This document shows, one piece after another, positions 42,799 through 51,596 of a stretch of 64,000 bases of DNA (position 1 is the first letter of the stretch; every line of letters starts with the position of its first letter). The DNA is taken from NCBI RefSeq assembly GCF_023715145.1, contig NZ_JAMBNP010000001.1:806001-870000 (forward strand), given 5' to 3'. The notes beneath the pieces were generated by a model, which saw nothing but the letters and a program-made list of their open reading frames with translations, searched no databases and had not been told where the DNA came from. The position numbers were made by a program, and so were the translations under genes. The DNA is from Paenibacillus glycanilyticus. Its GTDB lineage: Bacteria; Bacillota; Bacilli; Paenibacillales; Paenibacillaceae.

Positions 42799-43725
42799 TT
42801 AAATCACGCCAGTATGTTCTTTCCCCACCGGTTTCGTTCTGGCTCTTCCACCCCTGGCCATGAGGTTAGCCGACAGCAGCATTCCCGCAATGACGATTAC
42901 GCCGCCAATAACCTGGGTGACCAGCAGTTCCTGTCCGGTCAGCACGGACAAAATCGCCGTGAAGATAGGCATCAGATTCATGGTAATGCTGGCTTTGCCC
43001 GGCCCTAGCACCTTGACCCCTTGGTTCCAGAACAAGAAGGAGCCTATGGAAGGGAACAAGCCCAAATATAAAACGCCTGTTACGCCAAGCTCGGAAATGC
43101 GTTCGATATGCAAAGGCTGCGTAAACAGCAGCGGAATAAGGCAAATGACGCCAATAAAGGCCGTAAAGGCTACGAACGTAATCGGAGGCAGATGCTGCGC
43201 TCTTTTGCTGATAATGGAATAGATTGCCCACAAGAATACCGCTATAAGCAAAATGCCGTCTCCTTCGTTATAATGCGTGCTGAACACGCCAAGCAGATGT
43301 CCCTTCGTTAATACCGTCAGCACGCCGAGGAAAGATAATACAAGCCCCGCTCCCTGCCATACCGAGATTTTGTCCTTCAGGAACAGCAGAGACAAGACGA
43401 TCATAACCGCCGGAGTTAAGCTGTTGATCAGACTGCCGTTTGTCGACGAGGTGTGCTGGAGTGCCGTATAAGTCAGCAGCGTATAGAATACTACGCCCAC
43501 CAGCGCCAAGAATAACAACAGTCCCCAATTGTTTCTCCATACTTTCAGCCAATTTGGCTTCTCCACCAGCTGGGCCATCGGAATTAAGACGACCGCAGCA
43601 ATTGCCCAGCGCAGGAAGGAGACCCAGATTGGAGGGAAATCAGCCGTGACCGACTTGCCAAAGATCAAATTCCCCGCCCAGAACAAATTGGCCAGCACTA
43701 GAAATAACCATGCTTTTGTTTTCAT
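42799..43725 (-). CDS. EamA/DMT-family exporter
   Basis: 308 residues, ten hydrophobic segments in two EamA halves: FLVLANLFWAGNLIFGKSV, TYTALQHTSSTNGSLINSLTPAVMIVLSLLFLKDKIS, and in the second half GSFLFWNQGVKVLGPGKASITMNLMPIFTAILSV. ATG 43725 is favoured over an upstream TTG that overlaps the likely ribosome-binding site. It is divergent from a LysR gene 115 bp away that probably controls it. Relatives export amino acids or small metabolites. Confidence 0.92.
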   Translation of the reverse strand: MKTKAWLFLVLANLFWAGNLIFGKSVTADFPPIWVSFLRWAIAAVVLIPMAQLVEKPNWLKVWRNNWGLLLFLALVGVVFYTLLTYTALQHTSSTNGSLINSLTPAVMIVLSLLFLKDKISVWQGAGLVLSFLGVLTVLTKGHLLGVFSTHYNEGDGILLIAVFLWAIYSIISKRAQHLPPITFVAFTAFIGVICLIPLLFTQPLHIERISELGVTGVLYLGLFPSIGSFLFWNQGVKVLGPGKASITMNLMPIFTAILSVLTGQELLVTQVIGGVIVIAGMLLSANLMARGGRARTKPVGKEHTGVI

Positions 43726-43840
43726 AATGGAACACCTCTCCCCACTCAAATCATTCTTTCTCTTGGTCTATAATCATGTTACAATAAACTTTATCATAAA
43801 TAAAATGAATATAAGTGATGAAGGAGATATTAAATTTGGT

Positions 43841-44743
43841 ATGAGCAAATCACTTCTTCAATTGATTGTCGCGATATCGGAGACACGGAGCTTTACAGCC
43901 GCCGGAGAGAAAATGAATATGACACAGCCAGCCGTCAGCCGCGCGGTTACCACGCTGGAGCGCGAGCTGGGTGTAATGCTGCTTATTAGAGACCGGCGTC
44001 TCGGAGTCGCCCTCACGCCGGTTGGGGAGCGGATTGTCCGGATCTACCGGGAAATTCTTCAAGGGTATGACAAGATTGATCAGGAAATCGCCAGCGAACA
44101 AGGAATGGAAACCGGCAGCGTCCGGATCGGCGCTTTCCCGGTTGCCGCGTCCTATTTTGTTCCGAAGCTCATCAGCCATATCAAGCAGCAGTATCCAAAG
44201 CTTGAATTCAGCATTGTGGAAGGAACCATTGCCGATATACACCAGTGGCTGGATAACCGGGAAATTGATGTGGGGCTGCTCATACCATCGGATAAAACCC
44301 TTCATTCCTACCCTCTTTACCGGGAAGGCATTTATGCGGTCATGAGAGAAGATCATCCGTTACACGCAAAGAGTATCATCAGTCCGGAGGATTTACGGGA
44401 AGAGCCGATGCTGATCTGCAAAGCCGGTTACGAGCCTCCCGTCCTTCAGTGGTTTGAAAGTGCAGGGGAACAGCCCCAAATCAAATACATTCTCTACAAC
44501 TACAGAACCGCCCTCCAAATGATTCTTGCAGGCGAAGGCTTAGCGGTTATGTCCGAGCTGTCCTTGCTCGACCTTCCTCCCGGCATCCTGCTGAAGCGGA
44601 TCTCGCCGGCGGCTTACCGGGATATTCACATCGCCTCCGGTCCCGTGGAGGACTGCACCATAGCGGTAAAAGCCTTTATCGAAACCGCGCAGAAATTGTT
44701 CCCTTTCCAAGCAGAGCATGAACCCCTGATTCATTTAAGATGA
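43841..44743 (+). CDS. LysR-family transcriptional regulator
   Basis: 300 residues. The helix-turn-helix reads SFTAAGEKMNMTQPAVSRAVTTLERELGVMLL, followed by an effector domain (VRIGAFPVAASYFVPKLI, YPLYREGIYAVMREDHPL). The ATG at 43841 follows AAGGAG at a long 14-nt spacing; the open frame extends far upstream without support. It is divergent from the DMT exporter, a common LysR-target pair. Confidence 0.92.
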   Translation: MSKSLLQLIVAISETRSFTAAGEKMNMTQPAVSRAVTTLERELGVMLLIRDRRLGVALTPVGERIVRIYREILQGYDKIDQEIASEQGMETGSVRIGAFPVAASYFVPKLISHIKQQYPKLEFSIVEGTIADIHQWLDNREIDVGLLIPSDKTLHSYPLYREGIYAVMREDHPLHAKSIISPEDLREEPMLICKAGYEPPVLQWFESAGEQPQIKYILYNYRTALQMILAGEGLAVMSELSLLDLPPGILLKRISPAAYRDIHIASGPVEDCTIAVKAFIETAQKLFPFQAEHEPLIHLR

Positions 44744-44754
44744 TTCTATAAAAA

Positions 44755-44800
44755 GAAAAAAAGACAGGAACCGGTAAAAGGTACCTGTCTTCTTTCATTT
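44755..44800. terminator. bidirectional terminator between convergent genes
   Basis: AAGACAGG and CCTGTCTT with inner ACC/GGT; T tracts flank it on both strands. Confidence 0.8.
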
Positions 44801-44803
44801 CGT

Positions 44804-45166
44804 CTATTCCCCGATTGTCTGACGGTCCGGTGCCGAGTAAGCAATAATCATCCGGCAAGGCTCCCAGCTTGTAACCGTCGCATTATGCGGAACGCCCCTA
44901 GGGATGCGCAGCATCATTCCCGGCTCCAGGTGGAATACCTCATCGCCAAGGGTGTGATCGCATTCACCGGATAATACGAAGATAAGCTCCTCGCAATTGG
45001 GATGAATATGTCTTCCGTTAGCTTGCCCGGCTTCAATATAGACCATTCCGAAGGTCATCTCCGCCTCCGGATCAATGTCTTGACCACATAACCAATGGAT
45101 CTTGCCCCAATCCATCGGAAGGATACGGCCGCTGGCTTCCTTGCGCAAATCCGAGATTGTCGCCAT
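44804..45166 (-). CDS. cupin-domain protein
   Basis: 120 residues forming one small cupin. The metal-binding motif 1 is NGRHIHPNCEELIFVLSGECDHTLGD (His, His, Glu), and motif 2 is PGMMLRIPRGVPHNATV (His). It is the last gene of a three-gene unit with a sugar isomerase-like and a Gfo/Idh/MocA-like gene, so a sugar or sugar-acid isomerase or epimerase activity is plausible. Confidence 0.88.
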   Translation of the reverse strand: MATISDLRKEASGRILPMDWGKIHWLCGQDIDPEAEMTFGMVYIEAGQANGRHIHPNCEELIFVLSGECDHTLGDEVFHLEPGMMLRIPRGVPHNATVTSWEPCRMIIAYSAPDRQTIGE

Positions 45167-45179
45167 ATTCGTCCTCCCT

Positions 45180-45941
45180 TTACTTCATTGACTGCAAACC
45201 TTGCTTTAAGAAGCTCATACACTCGGTTAATCCTTCTGCAATCTCCCCGCCGCTTTCCTCATCCGCCGAGATCCACCCGCGGTAGCCCGTATCCAGAATG
45301 GCTTGGAAAATCGGGCCAAAATCGATCTCTCCACGACCGAGGATCTGCCACTCTCCTGCCGCAAAATCCTTCATATGAAAGTTATCGATGACGGATGCAT
45401 AAGCTCTGATCAACTCTGCTATATCATGAATACCGGATTTGACCAAATGTGCCGTATCCACCGTTAATCCTACGCTCCCCGGCTGCACCCCGTCGAAGAA
45501 GATATCGAAATCCTCCCTGTGCATCACGGGCTGGTCGTAATGATGATGAAGCGAGAGCTTTAAGCCATATTGCTGCGCTTCTATGCCAAGCTCCGATAGC
45601 TGCTCAGCAAACCTTCGAATATCTTCCCTTGTTACCTTGCTGCGCGACACCCCATGGCAGAATACAATCCGTTCGGATCCGATCCTCTGCCCGAAGCGGA
45701 ACAGCTCTCTTAACTGCTTACTCCCGTGCTCATCCACATTCCCGCCGGCAATAAGAGCAGCCCCGATCCCTTCTCTATGCCCCCACTCCTCCATAAACCG
45801 CTCTGGCTGATGGAGATAAGGCGCATATTGTCCGGCTTTTAGCTGCAGGCCGTCATAACCGGCCATGCCATATTCGCGAAAGAGTTGATCACGCTCTTCT
45901 TCGGAGGAAGTGGGTCTTGAAAAAGCATATTTGATCCTCAT
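45180..45941 (-). CDS. sugar phosphate isomerase/epimerase-like TIM barrel protein
   Basis: 253 residues of the AP-endonuclease-2 TIM-barrel family, as in IolE, IolI and hydroxypyruvate isomerase. Metal ligands fit LHHHYDQPVMHREDF, VGLTVDTAHLVKSG, FHMKDFAAG and WISADEES. It overlaps the upstream oxidoreductase gene by 4 bp. With the cupin and Gfo/Idh partner, it suggests breakdown of an inositol-, glycoside- or keto-sugar-like compound. Confidence 0.9.
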   Translation of the reverse strand: MRIKYAFSRPTSSEEERDQLFREYGMAGYDGLQLKAGQYAPYLHQPERFMEEWGHREGIGAALIAGGNVDEHGSKQLRELFRFGQRIGSERIVFCHGVSRSKVTREDIRRFAEQLSELGIEAQQYGLKLSLHHHYDQPVMHREDFDIFFDGVQPGSVGLTVDTAHLVKSGIHDIAELIRAYASVIDNFHMKDFAAGEWQILGRGEIDFGPIFQAILDTGYRGWISADEESGGEIAEGLTECMSFLKQGLQSMK

Positions 45942-46933
45942 ATCTTAATTCCGCTGTTAAGCCTTACGATTTGCGAATCGGCCGCTGAACGGTAGGCGGC
46001 GTCGAGCATTGCGACCGTCTTCAAATTATCTTCCGCACTGTTGCTTGCGATTGTACCCGTCTCAACCCATGACAGCAGCTGTTCCAGGTTATCGAGACTG
46101 TTTTGTTCGCGGGAATATTGGTTCTCCCACACGCGCGAAGGCTGCTGATCTCCCGGCAAGGACAATTCAACCCGGTTATGATTGCATCTTACCGTCCCCT
46201 TCTCGCCGATTACGATCATTTCGGTCCGGCTAATCCGCGAAGAGAAGCTTTGCGTATAGGTTACGATGGAACCGTTTTCAAATCTTAGCTGAACGGTCGC
46301 ATCCGTTTCGCCTTTGCAGCTGACTGCGTCTGAGGAATTCATGATGCACGCAACGGACTCTGCTTCACAGCCTAACACTTGTCTGAAGCCGTCAAACCAG
46401 TGAATGCCCATAACCGACAAGGCATGCCTCTCTTGATCTAGTCTCCAGCCCGAATCCTGACGGAAGAACATTTCGTTAAATATAATCATCGTCACTTTGC
46501 CAATCGTTTGCTCAGCAACCATGTTTTTGACGATCTCAAATGGATAATGGCGTCTGAAGTTCTGGTTAACGGCCACGGGGACGTTCAGCTGCTTTGCTTT
46601 TTCCGTAATGGCAGCAGCGTCGCTTAATGTATCGGAGAACGGTTTTTCAACGAGCAAAGGTATTCCCGCTTCCAGCAGCGGAATAACGACTTGCTTTCGA
46701 ATGGAGGTAGGCGTACACACGACGGCAGCATCAACGCCGCTGTTTTGAATAAAATCATTCAAATCCGTAAATCGTTGTTCGATTCCGTATTTTTCTGTGC
46801 GGGAGAAGAGAACCTCCGCATTCGGATCACAGATTGCCGTAATGGCCACACGTTCCGGGTTTGCCTTGTAGCCTTCCAGGTGCAATTCAGAGACTCCGCC
46901 TGCCCCAACAAGACCGACTTTAAATTTCTTCAA
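45938..46933 (-). CDS. Gfo/Idh/MocA-family oxidoreductase
   Basis: 331 residues: N-terminal Rossmann fold (KKFKVGLVGAGGVSELHLEGY), the family motif EKPFSDTLSDAAA near residue 95, and a C-terminal beta domain with MGIHWFDGFRQVLG. It would oxidise or reduce a sugar or cyclitol with NAD(P). TTG 46933 is favoured, with GGTGGAG just upstream. The frame also contains an ATG at 46948 without a ribosome-binding site. It is the first gene of the unit, divergent from the XRE-cupin regulator. Confidence 0.9.
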   Translation of the reverse strand: MKKFKVGLVGAGGVSELHLEGYKANPERVAITAICDPNAEVLFSRTEKYGIEQRFTDLNDFIQNSGVDAAVVCTPTSIRKQVVIPLLEAGIPLLVEKPFSDTLSDAAAITEKAKQLNVPVAVNQNFRRHYPFEIVKNMVAEQTIGKVTMIIFNEMFFRQDSGWRLDQERHALSVMGIHWFDGFRQVLGCEAESVACIMNSSDAVSCKGETDATVQLRFENGSIVTYTQSFSSRISRTEMIVIGEKGTVRCNHNRVELSLPGDQQPSRVWENQYSREQNSLDNLEQLLSWVETGTIASNSAEDNLKTVAMLDAAYRSAADSQIVRLNSGIKI

Positions 46934-46966
46934 CGCACTCCACCCCATTCAACGTATTTTATCATA

Positions 46967-46983
46967 ATTCAACATGGTTGAAT
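46967..46983. promoter_or_regulatory. perfect palindrome between sugar operon and XRE-cupin regulator
   Basis: ATTCAAC-ATG-GTTGAAT lies in the divergent promoter region, 34 bp before the oxidoreductase start. It is a natural operator candidate for the XRE-cupin regulator. Confidence 0.6.
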
Positions 46984-47111
46984 AACAACTTGATTATAAG
47001 CCATTCCCTTCCATCCGGCAATCTATATTTTTCGTTGAAATGGCTGGCGTTTTAACGCAAGTATCGGTAAAGTTGTAGTACAGAGTAAACTGGATAACGC
47101 GAGGGATACCT

Positions 47112-47675
47112 ATGGAATTGGGCAAGAGAATCCGATTAATCCGCAAAGAACAGAAGCGGACGCAAGACGAAGTGTCCGCTTCCTGCGGCTTTACGAAAAG
47201 CATGCTCTCCAAAATCGAAAACGGCAGCACGATGCCCGCCGTCGCTACGCTTATGAAAATTGCCTCCGCGCTTGGCGTAAAGGTATCGGATCTGCTTGAG
47301 CCGTCGCCTAGCAACGGAACGGTCCACACCCCGGCTTCAGACTACCGGGATCCCGAGAAATGGATCAAGACGGATAAAGGGTATTCCTTCTTTGCCTTCG
47401 CATCCGGCAGACGGGACAAATTGATGCAGCCTTATGTGTTTGTTGCCGAGCGCGGGGAAGTGAAAAGCCATGTATTCTCCCATGAAGGACAGGAATTTAT
47501 TTATGTATTAGCCGGTCAAATGAAATATAAGGTCGGAAGCACGGAATATGAAATGAACGCGGGAGACGGCATGTACTTCAACTCCCTCGAGGAACATCTG
47601 GTCATTCCGATATCCGAGCAAGTCAAATACCTGGCGATATTCACCGAAGAAGCCGGCAAGCCAGGTGAAGAGTAA
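47112..47675 (+). CDS. XRE-family regulator with C-terminal cupin domain
   Basis: 187 residues. The helix-turn-helix lies at about 8-62 (IRKEQKRTQDEVSASCGFTKSMLSKIENGSTMPAVATL). The cupin lies at about 105-180 (SHVFSHEGQEFIYVLAGQMKYKVG, MNAGDGMYFNSLEEHLVIP), where it binds an effector in relatives such as PuuR. It is divergent from the sugar-catabolic trio and probably its repressor. Confidence 0.93.
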   Translation: MELGKRIRLIRKEQKRTQDEVSASCGFTKSMLSKIENGSTMPAVATLMKIASALGVKVSDLLEPSPSNGTVHTPASDYRDPEKWIKTDKGYSFFAFASGRRDKLMQPYVFVAERGEVKSHVFSHEGQEFIYVLAGQMKYKVGSTEYEMNAGDGMYFNSLEEHLVIPISEQVKYLAIFTEEAGKPGEE

Positions 47676-47701
47676 GCCTCCAACAGCCCCTAATAACATA
47701 T

Positions 47702-47750
47702 AAAAAAAATGGCTGCAACAGACTTGTTCATCTGCGCAGCCATTTTTTAT
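47702..47750. terminator. bidirectional terminator
   Basis: AAAATGGCTGC and GCAGCCATTTT with A- and T-rich flanks on both sides; it separates the XRE gene from the MFS gene. Confidence 0.92.
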
Positions 47751-47758
47751 TGTTTTCT

Positions 47759-49252
47759 TTAATGACCCATCATCATGGATGGATCTGGAGCATCACCCGT
47801 ATGCTGATCTTCTTCCTTCAGCTTCGGTTTGCGCAGGATGAGCGAAAGGGCAACGCCAGCTGCCGCAATACAAGCCGACAGGAAGAAGGTATCTCCATAT
47901 CCCGCCACTACGGCGGTAAGCGGATTAGCTCCTTCGCCGGCACCTGCAGAATGGGAAGTAATTTGGGAAGTCAGGTACCCGGTAAGTCCGGCAACCGCAA
48001 ACGACACGACTACTTGCTGCGCGGCTGTTGTGAGTGGCGTGACCCGGCTCACCAAACGGCGAGGCGCCGAGTTCAGCACATGAGTATTAAGCGGCATCAT
48101 GGAGAAGCCCATGCCTAATCCCATCATGCAAATCGACACGATAATAACCGTCAAGCTGGTATCCACCGTTACGCCGGATAAGATAAACAGCGCGGTTGAG
48201 ACGACGGCCAAACCAACGAAAGCAAGCGGTCTCGCACCGATTTTATCAAACAGCCTGCCGCTGATCGGCATGCCGATACCCGCGCAAATCGCTTGCGGCA
48301 TCAGAATCCAACCCGTTTCAAGAGCCGTATAATGCTTGACGCCTTGAAGATACAGAGGAACGATCAGCATCGCGCCAAACAAAGCGAGCTGTACAATCCA
48401 CGTCAAGATAATGCTGCGGGTGAAATCCGAAGATTTGAATACCTTCAGCTCGAGAAGCGGCTGCTTCTGTCTAAGCTCCACGAATATAAATGCAATCAAG
48501 GCAATTCCGCCGACCAACAAGCCCGTGATCGTAGAAGTCGAAGTCCAGCTTGTGCCCCCTTCGCTGACGCCATAAGCCAGCATAGCGAAAGCAATTGGAG
48601 CAAGACACATGCCGATAACGTCCAGATGAGGAGCTTTCTGACGATCGGACTTAGGCAAATACCTGATACCGAGAATAAACGCAATAATGCCAATTGGCAA
48701 ATTGATAATAAAGATCCAATGCCAGCTAACCGAATCAACCAGCCATCCCGATAATACGGGGCCAAAAGCTGGCGCCATCAGCATTGGAACACCTAATACG
48801 CCCATAATGGATCCGCGGCGTTCAGGAGGAGCAAGCTTGAATACCATCGCCATCCCGATTGGGGATACCATGCCTCCGCCCAGGCCTTGAATGACGCGGA
48901 AAATAATTAATTGTTCCGGACTTTGCGCAATGCCGCACAAGACAGAACCGAGAGTGAAAAGTGTGATTGTCAAAAGAAAGATCTGCTTGGAGCCAAATCG
49001 ATCCGTCAACCAGCCGGCAAGCGGGATGACTGCTGATAAGGCTAGCGTATAGCCCGTAACCGTCCATTGAATGGTCTTGAGGTCCGTATCGAAATACTCT
49101 ACAAGATGCGGAATGGCATTATTGACGACGGTACTGTCGAGAATAACCATAATCATGCCTACAACAATAGCCATAAGCGGCGGGAGAATGGCTTTAAATG
49201 AAAAGTCGTCTCCATCGTTTGTTGTTGGTTTCGTTTGTGCTCTTGCTGTCAT
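47759..49252 (-). CDS. DHA2-family MFS multidrug efflux transporter
   Basis: 497 residues with 14 hydrophobic segments, as in the EmrB/QacA group. Motif D1 reads MVILDSTVVNNAIPHL, motif A GWLTDRFGSKQ and motif C GVPMLMAPAFGPVLSGWLVD. The C-terminus is charged and ends DPSMMMGH. It lies 22 bp behind the TetR gene on the same strand, so the regulator and pump form an operon. Confidence 0.94.
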   Translation of the reverse strand: MTARAQTKPTTNDGDDFSFKAILPPLMAIVVGMIMVILDSTVVNNAIPHLVEYFDTDLKTIQWTVTGYTLALSAVIPLAGWLTDRFGSKQIFLLTITLFTLGSVLCGIAQSPEQLIIFRVIQGLGGGMVSPIGMAMVFKLAPPERRGSIMGVLGVPMLMAPAFGPVLSGWLVDSVSWHWIFIINLPIGIIAFILGIRYLPKSDRQKAPHLDVIGMCLAPIAFAMLAYGVSEGGTSWTSTSTITGLLVGGIALIAFIFVELRQKQPLLELKVFKSSDFTRSIILTWIVQLALFGAMLIVPLYLQGVKHYTALETGWILMPQAICAGIGMPISGRLFDKIGARPLAFVGLAVVSTALFILSGVTVDTSLTVIIVSICMMGLGMGFSMMPLNTHVLNSAPRRLVSRVTPLTTAAQQVVVSFAVAGLTGYLTSQITSHSAGAGEGANPLTAVVAGYGDTFFLSACIAAAGVALSLILRKPKLKEEDQHTGDAPDPSMMMGH

Positions 49253-49274
49253 GTTTCATTCACTTCTTTCCATT

Positions 49275-49874
49275 TCATCGTGTTGTATATTTATAAAAAT
49301 AATGATCCAAGAACAAATCGATTTGTTCCTCCACGGAACTATTTGTGTGATAGATTTCCTTATCCATCACTTCGTTCTTGTGGTTAAAGCTGCTTTTGAT
49401 GATAGGGGTTAGGATCGCTCCAAACATTTGCTGAAGAATAAGCAGGATCGAATCTCTGCTTGTAATGCCCGTTATTTCGGTTAAAGCGGAACCCAGTTTA
49501 TCGAATCCTTGATTCTTGAGGAACAAGGCATATTCCGTTTGAGATTCAAAAATTTGATCCTGGAAAAGCACCTTTTTAATTAACTCCGGGTGCTCCTGAA
49601 GGGACGCCGTATATAACAGTAAAAACTTTTTGATCCTTTCAAGCGGCGGAAGCTCTAATTCGTCAAATGCATGAAATGCGGCCCGGAAGGAGTACAGCTG
49701 AAGCTTAAGCGTCTCACTGATTAACTTCTCCTTCGATCCGAAATAATAATTAACGAGCGCCACATTTGTCCCTGCCAAACCTGCAATTTTACGGATAGTT
49801 ACTCCATCCAGTCCCTCGGCTTTAATCAAATCCATCGTTGCGGCGAGTATCTTCTCTTTTGTCGATGGAATCAC
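49275..49874 (-). CDS. TetR-family transcriptional repressor
   Basis: 199 residues. The helix-turn-helix is IPSTKEKILAATMDLI then GVTIRKIAGLAGTNVALVNYYFGSKEKLI; the rest is a helical ligand domain. The GTG at 49874 follows AAAAGGAACGGA. It is the first gene of the efflux operon and probably represses it through the direct repeats at 49892-49914. Confidence 0.93.
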   Translation of the reverse strand: MIPSTKEKILAATMDLIKAEGLDGVTIRKIAGLAGTNVALVNYYFGSKEKLISETLKLQLYSFRAAFHAFDELELPPLERIKKFLLLYTASLQEHPELIKKVLFQDQIFESQTEYALFLKNQGFDKLGSALTEITGITSRDSILLILQQMFGAILTPIIKSSFNHKNEVMDKEIYHTNSSVEEQIDLFLDHYFYKYTTR

Positions 49875-49891
49875 TCCGTTCCTTTTTGTGT

Positions 49892-49914
49892 AAACAGCGT
49901 TTTAAACAGCGTTT
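49892..49914. promoter_or_regulatory. two direct AAACAGCGTTT repeats, candidate TetR operator
   Basis: AAACAGCGTTT occurs twice, 12 bp apart (49892-49902 and 49904-49914), just before the TetR start. Each copy is an imperfect palindrome, so two dimers could bind on nearly the same face. Confidence 0.65.
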
Positions 49915-50092
49915 AAATCACTGATTAAATTTACTTTAGAATGTCCCTTTATGTCAATCCTCATCGCATGAAAAAAACACCTATGACTTATGGAGACACC
50001 CTTTTTTTCCTTTAGACCAACTGTCTTATAGGAATAATAACAGGCGGATTCATCCAAAATAGTAGCAAACCGGATGATGGGAATGAACAGCT

Positions 50093-51589
50093 TTGCAGAG
50101 CAGCCAACATGAGCTAACAACGATTGATGAATTCCTTGCGGCATGCCGTCAGTCAAGCGATTTTATTACGATTGATCTTTCTTTTATGCTTACCGCGCCT
50201 ACTACCTTTAAGCTGTCTTATTATAAAACCTTAGTAGATAAAGCGAAGCTTAGTCACATCATAAAGTCTCTTCAAGAAGTGGAACCATCTGCTTCTCTAA
50301 CAAGAATCGAAGAGCTAGTCGCTCATATTCCCATAGACGGAATTCAGCTAACCGATGAAGTGGAAACCATTCAGTCCGGCGTATTGAAGGGTTTTTTACT
50401 CGTGCATAACGATAAAGAGCTTCATTTGAATGCGCTTGTTCCGTTAATCAGCAAAAACGGCCTTCGGACAAGCAATGAGACCGAAGAGGAATTTAGCGTC
50501 GTTGGGCCAAAGGTAGGCTTTGTAGAAGACGTCGACTATAACCTGCAGCTTGTTCGGCTGCAATTAAACAGCCCAGACTTGATCATCAAGGAAATTACGG
50601 TCGGGACTTTGTCGAAGACAAGAGTCTCCTTGCTGTATCTTAAAGAAGCCGCAAACCAAGAAAATGTAGCCAAAATTGAAAAACGCATAAAATCGCTTAA
50701 TTTTGACGTTATCTTCGATACGACTCAATTGGATCAGCTTATTGCGGACAACTCTTTCACCCCGTTCCCGTTGTTTATAACAACCGAGCGCAGGGATCGG
50801 GTAGTGTATTCTCTTATATTGGGACAAGTCGCCGTGGTTTGCGACGGATCTCCTTACTTTATTACGGGTCCCTCTAACTTGTTTGACTTTTTTGTATCAC
50901 CGGAGGACTACTATACCCCTTGGCTGCTGGGCTCCTTTTTCCGAGCTATTCGGATTTTCGGAGTTGTCTTCTCCATGCTTGCTTCAGCCATGTACGTCGC
51001 GATCATTACGTTCCATTACGATATTATTCCGAAGGAGCTTCTTGGACGTCTGGTCTATTCCAGGCAAAGCGTTCCCTTCCCCCCGCTCGTCGAAGCTCTC
51101 TTTCTGGAGATCACCGTCGAATTTTTAAGGGAGGCAGGAGCCCGTCTTCCAAGCCGTATCGGCCAGACTCTTGGGATTGTTGGAGGAATTATTTTAGGAC
51201 AAGCAGCCGTTGAAGCCTCTTTAACAAGCAATGTTCTTATTATCATTGTTTCTTTGTCTGCCCTGGCTTCGTTTGTAACTCCAATCTATAAGATGTCTAA
51301 TGCTATCCGGTTTCTGAGATTCCCCATCATTTTTCTCGCTGCCATTTGGGGCAGTTTAGGAATCGCTTTAGGCGTGACCATTATCATTATCCATTTATCC
51401 CAGCTCCGTTCCTTGGGGTATCCGTATACGGTTCCCTTCTTTCCATTGCGAACGAAGGATCTCAAGGACAGCTTAGTCCGATCCTCTTATTCGAAAATCA
51501 ATTCAAGACCAAGCTTTCTCAAACCGGCTACAACCATCCGTTATGTGCCCAAAAAGGCAAAAGTAAAACGCGATTTCGACGAGGAGTGA
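50093..51589 (+). CDS. spore germination protein, GerA family (A subunit)
   Basis: 498 residues. A soluble N-terminal region of about 275 residues (FVEDVDYNLQLVRLQL, DVIFDTTQLDQLIADNSFTPFPLF) is followed by about five membrane segments. It has the GerA signatures TERRDRVVYSLILGQVAVVCDGSPYFI and ALFLEITVEFLREAGARLPSRIGQTLGIVGGIILGQAAVEA. The basic C-terminal tail is typical. The start is a TTG, since an in-frame stop lies 4 codons upstream. It is the first of three genes (A, C, B order) for an inner-membrane germinant receptor of the spore. Confidence 0.95.
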   Translation: MQSSQHELTTIDEFLAACRQSSDFITIDLSFMLTAPTTFKLSYYKTLVDKAKLSHIIKSLQEVEPSASLTRIEELVAHIPIDGIQLTDEVETIQSGVLKGFLLVHNDKELHLNALVPLISKNGLRTSNETEEEFSVVGPKVGFVEDVDYNLQLVRLQLNSPDLIIKEITVGTLSKTRVSLLYLKEAANQENVAKIEKRIKSLNFDVIFDTTQLDQLIADNSFTPFPLFITTERRDRVVYSLILGQVAVVCDGSPYFITGPSNLFDFFVSPEDYYTPWLLGSFFRAIRIFGVVFSMLASAMYVAIITFHYDIIPKELLGRLVYSRQSVPFPPLVEALFLEITVEFLREAGARLPSRIGQTLGIVGGIILGQAAVEASLTSNVLIIIVSLSALASFVTPIYKMSNAIRFLRFPIIFLAAIWGSLGIALGVTIIIIHLSQLRSLGYPYTVPFFPLRTKDLKDSLVRSSYSKINSRPSFLKPATTIRYVPKKAKVKRDFDEE

Positions 51590-51596
51590 CTATTAG

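Noticed and set aside
43529..43840. N-terminal extension of the LysR frame upstream of 43841
   Set aside because: It overlaps the divergent DMT gene and promoter region; LysR homology starts at the ATG at 43841.
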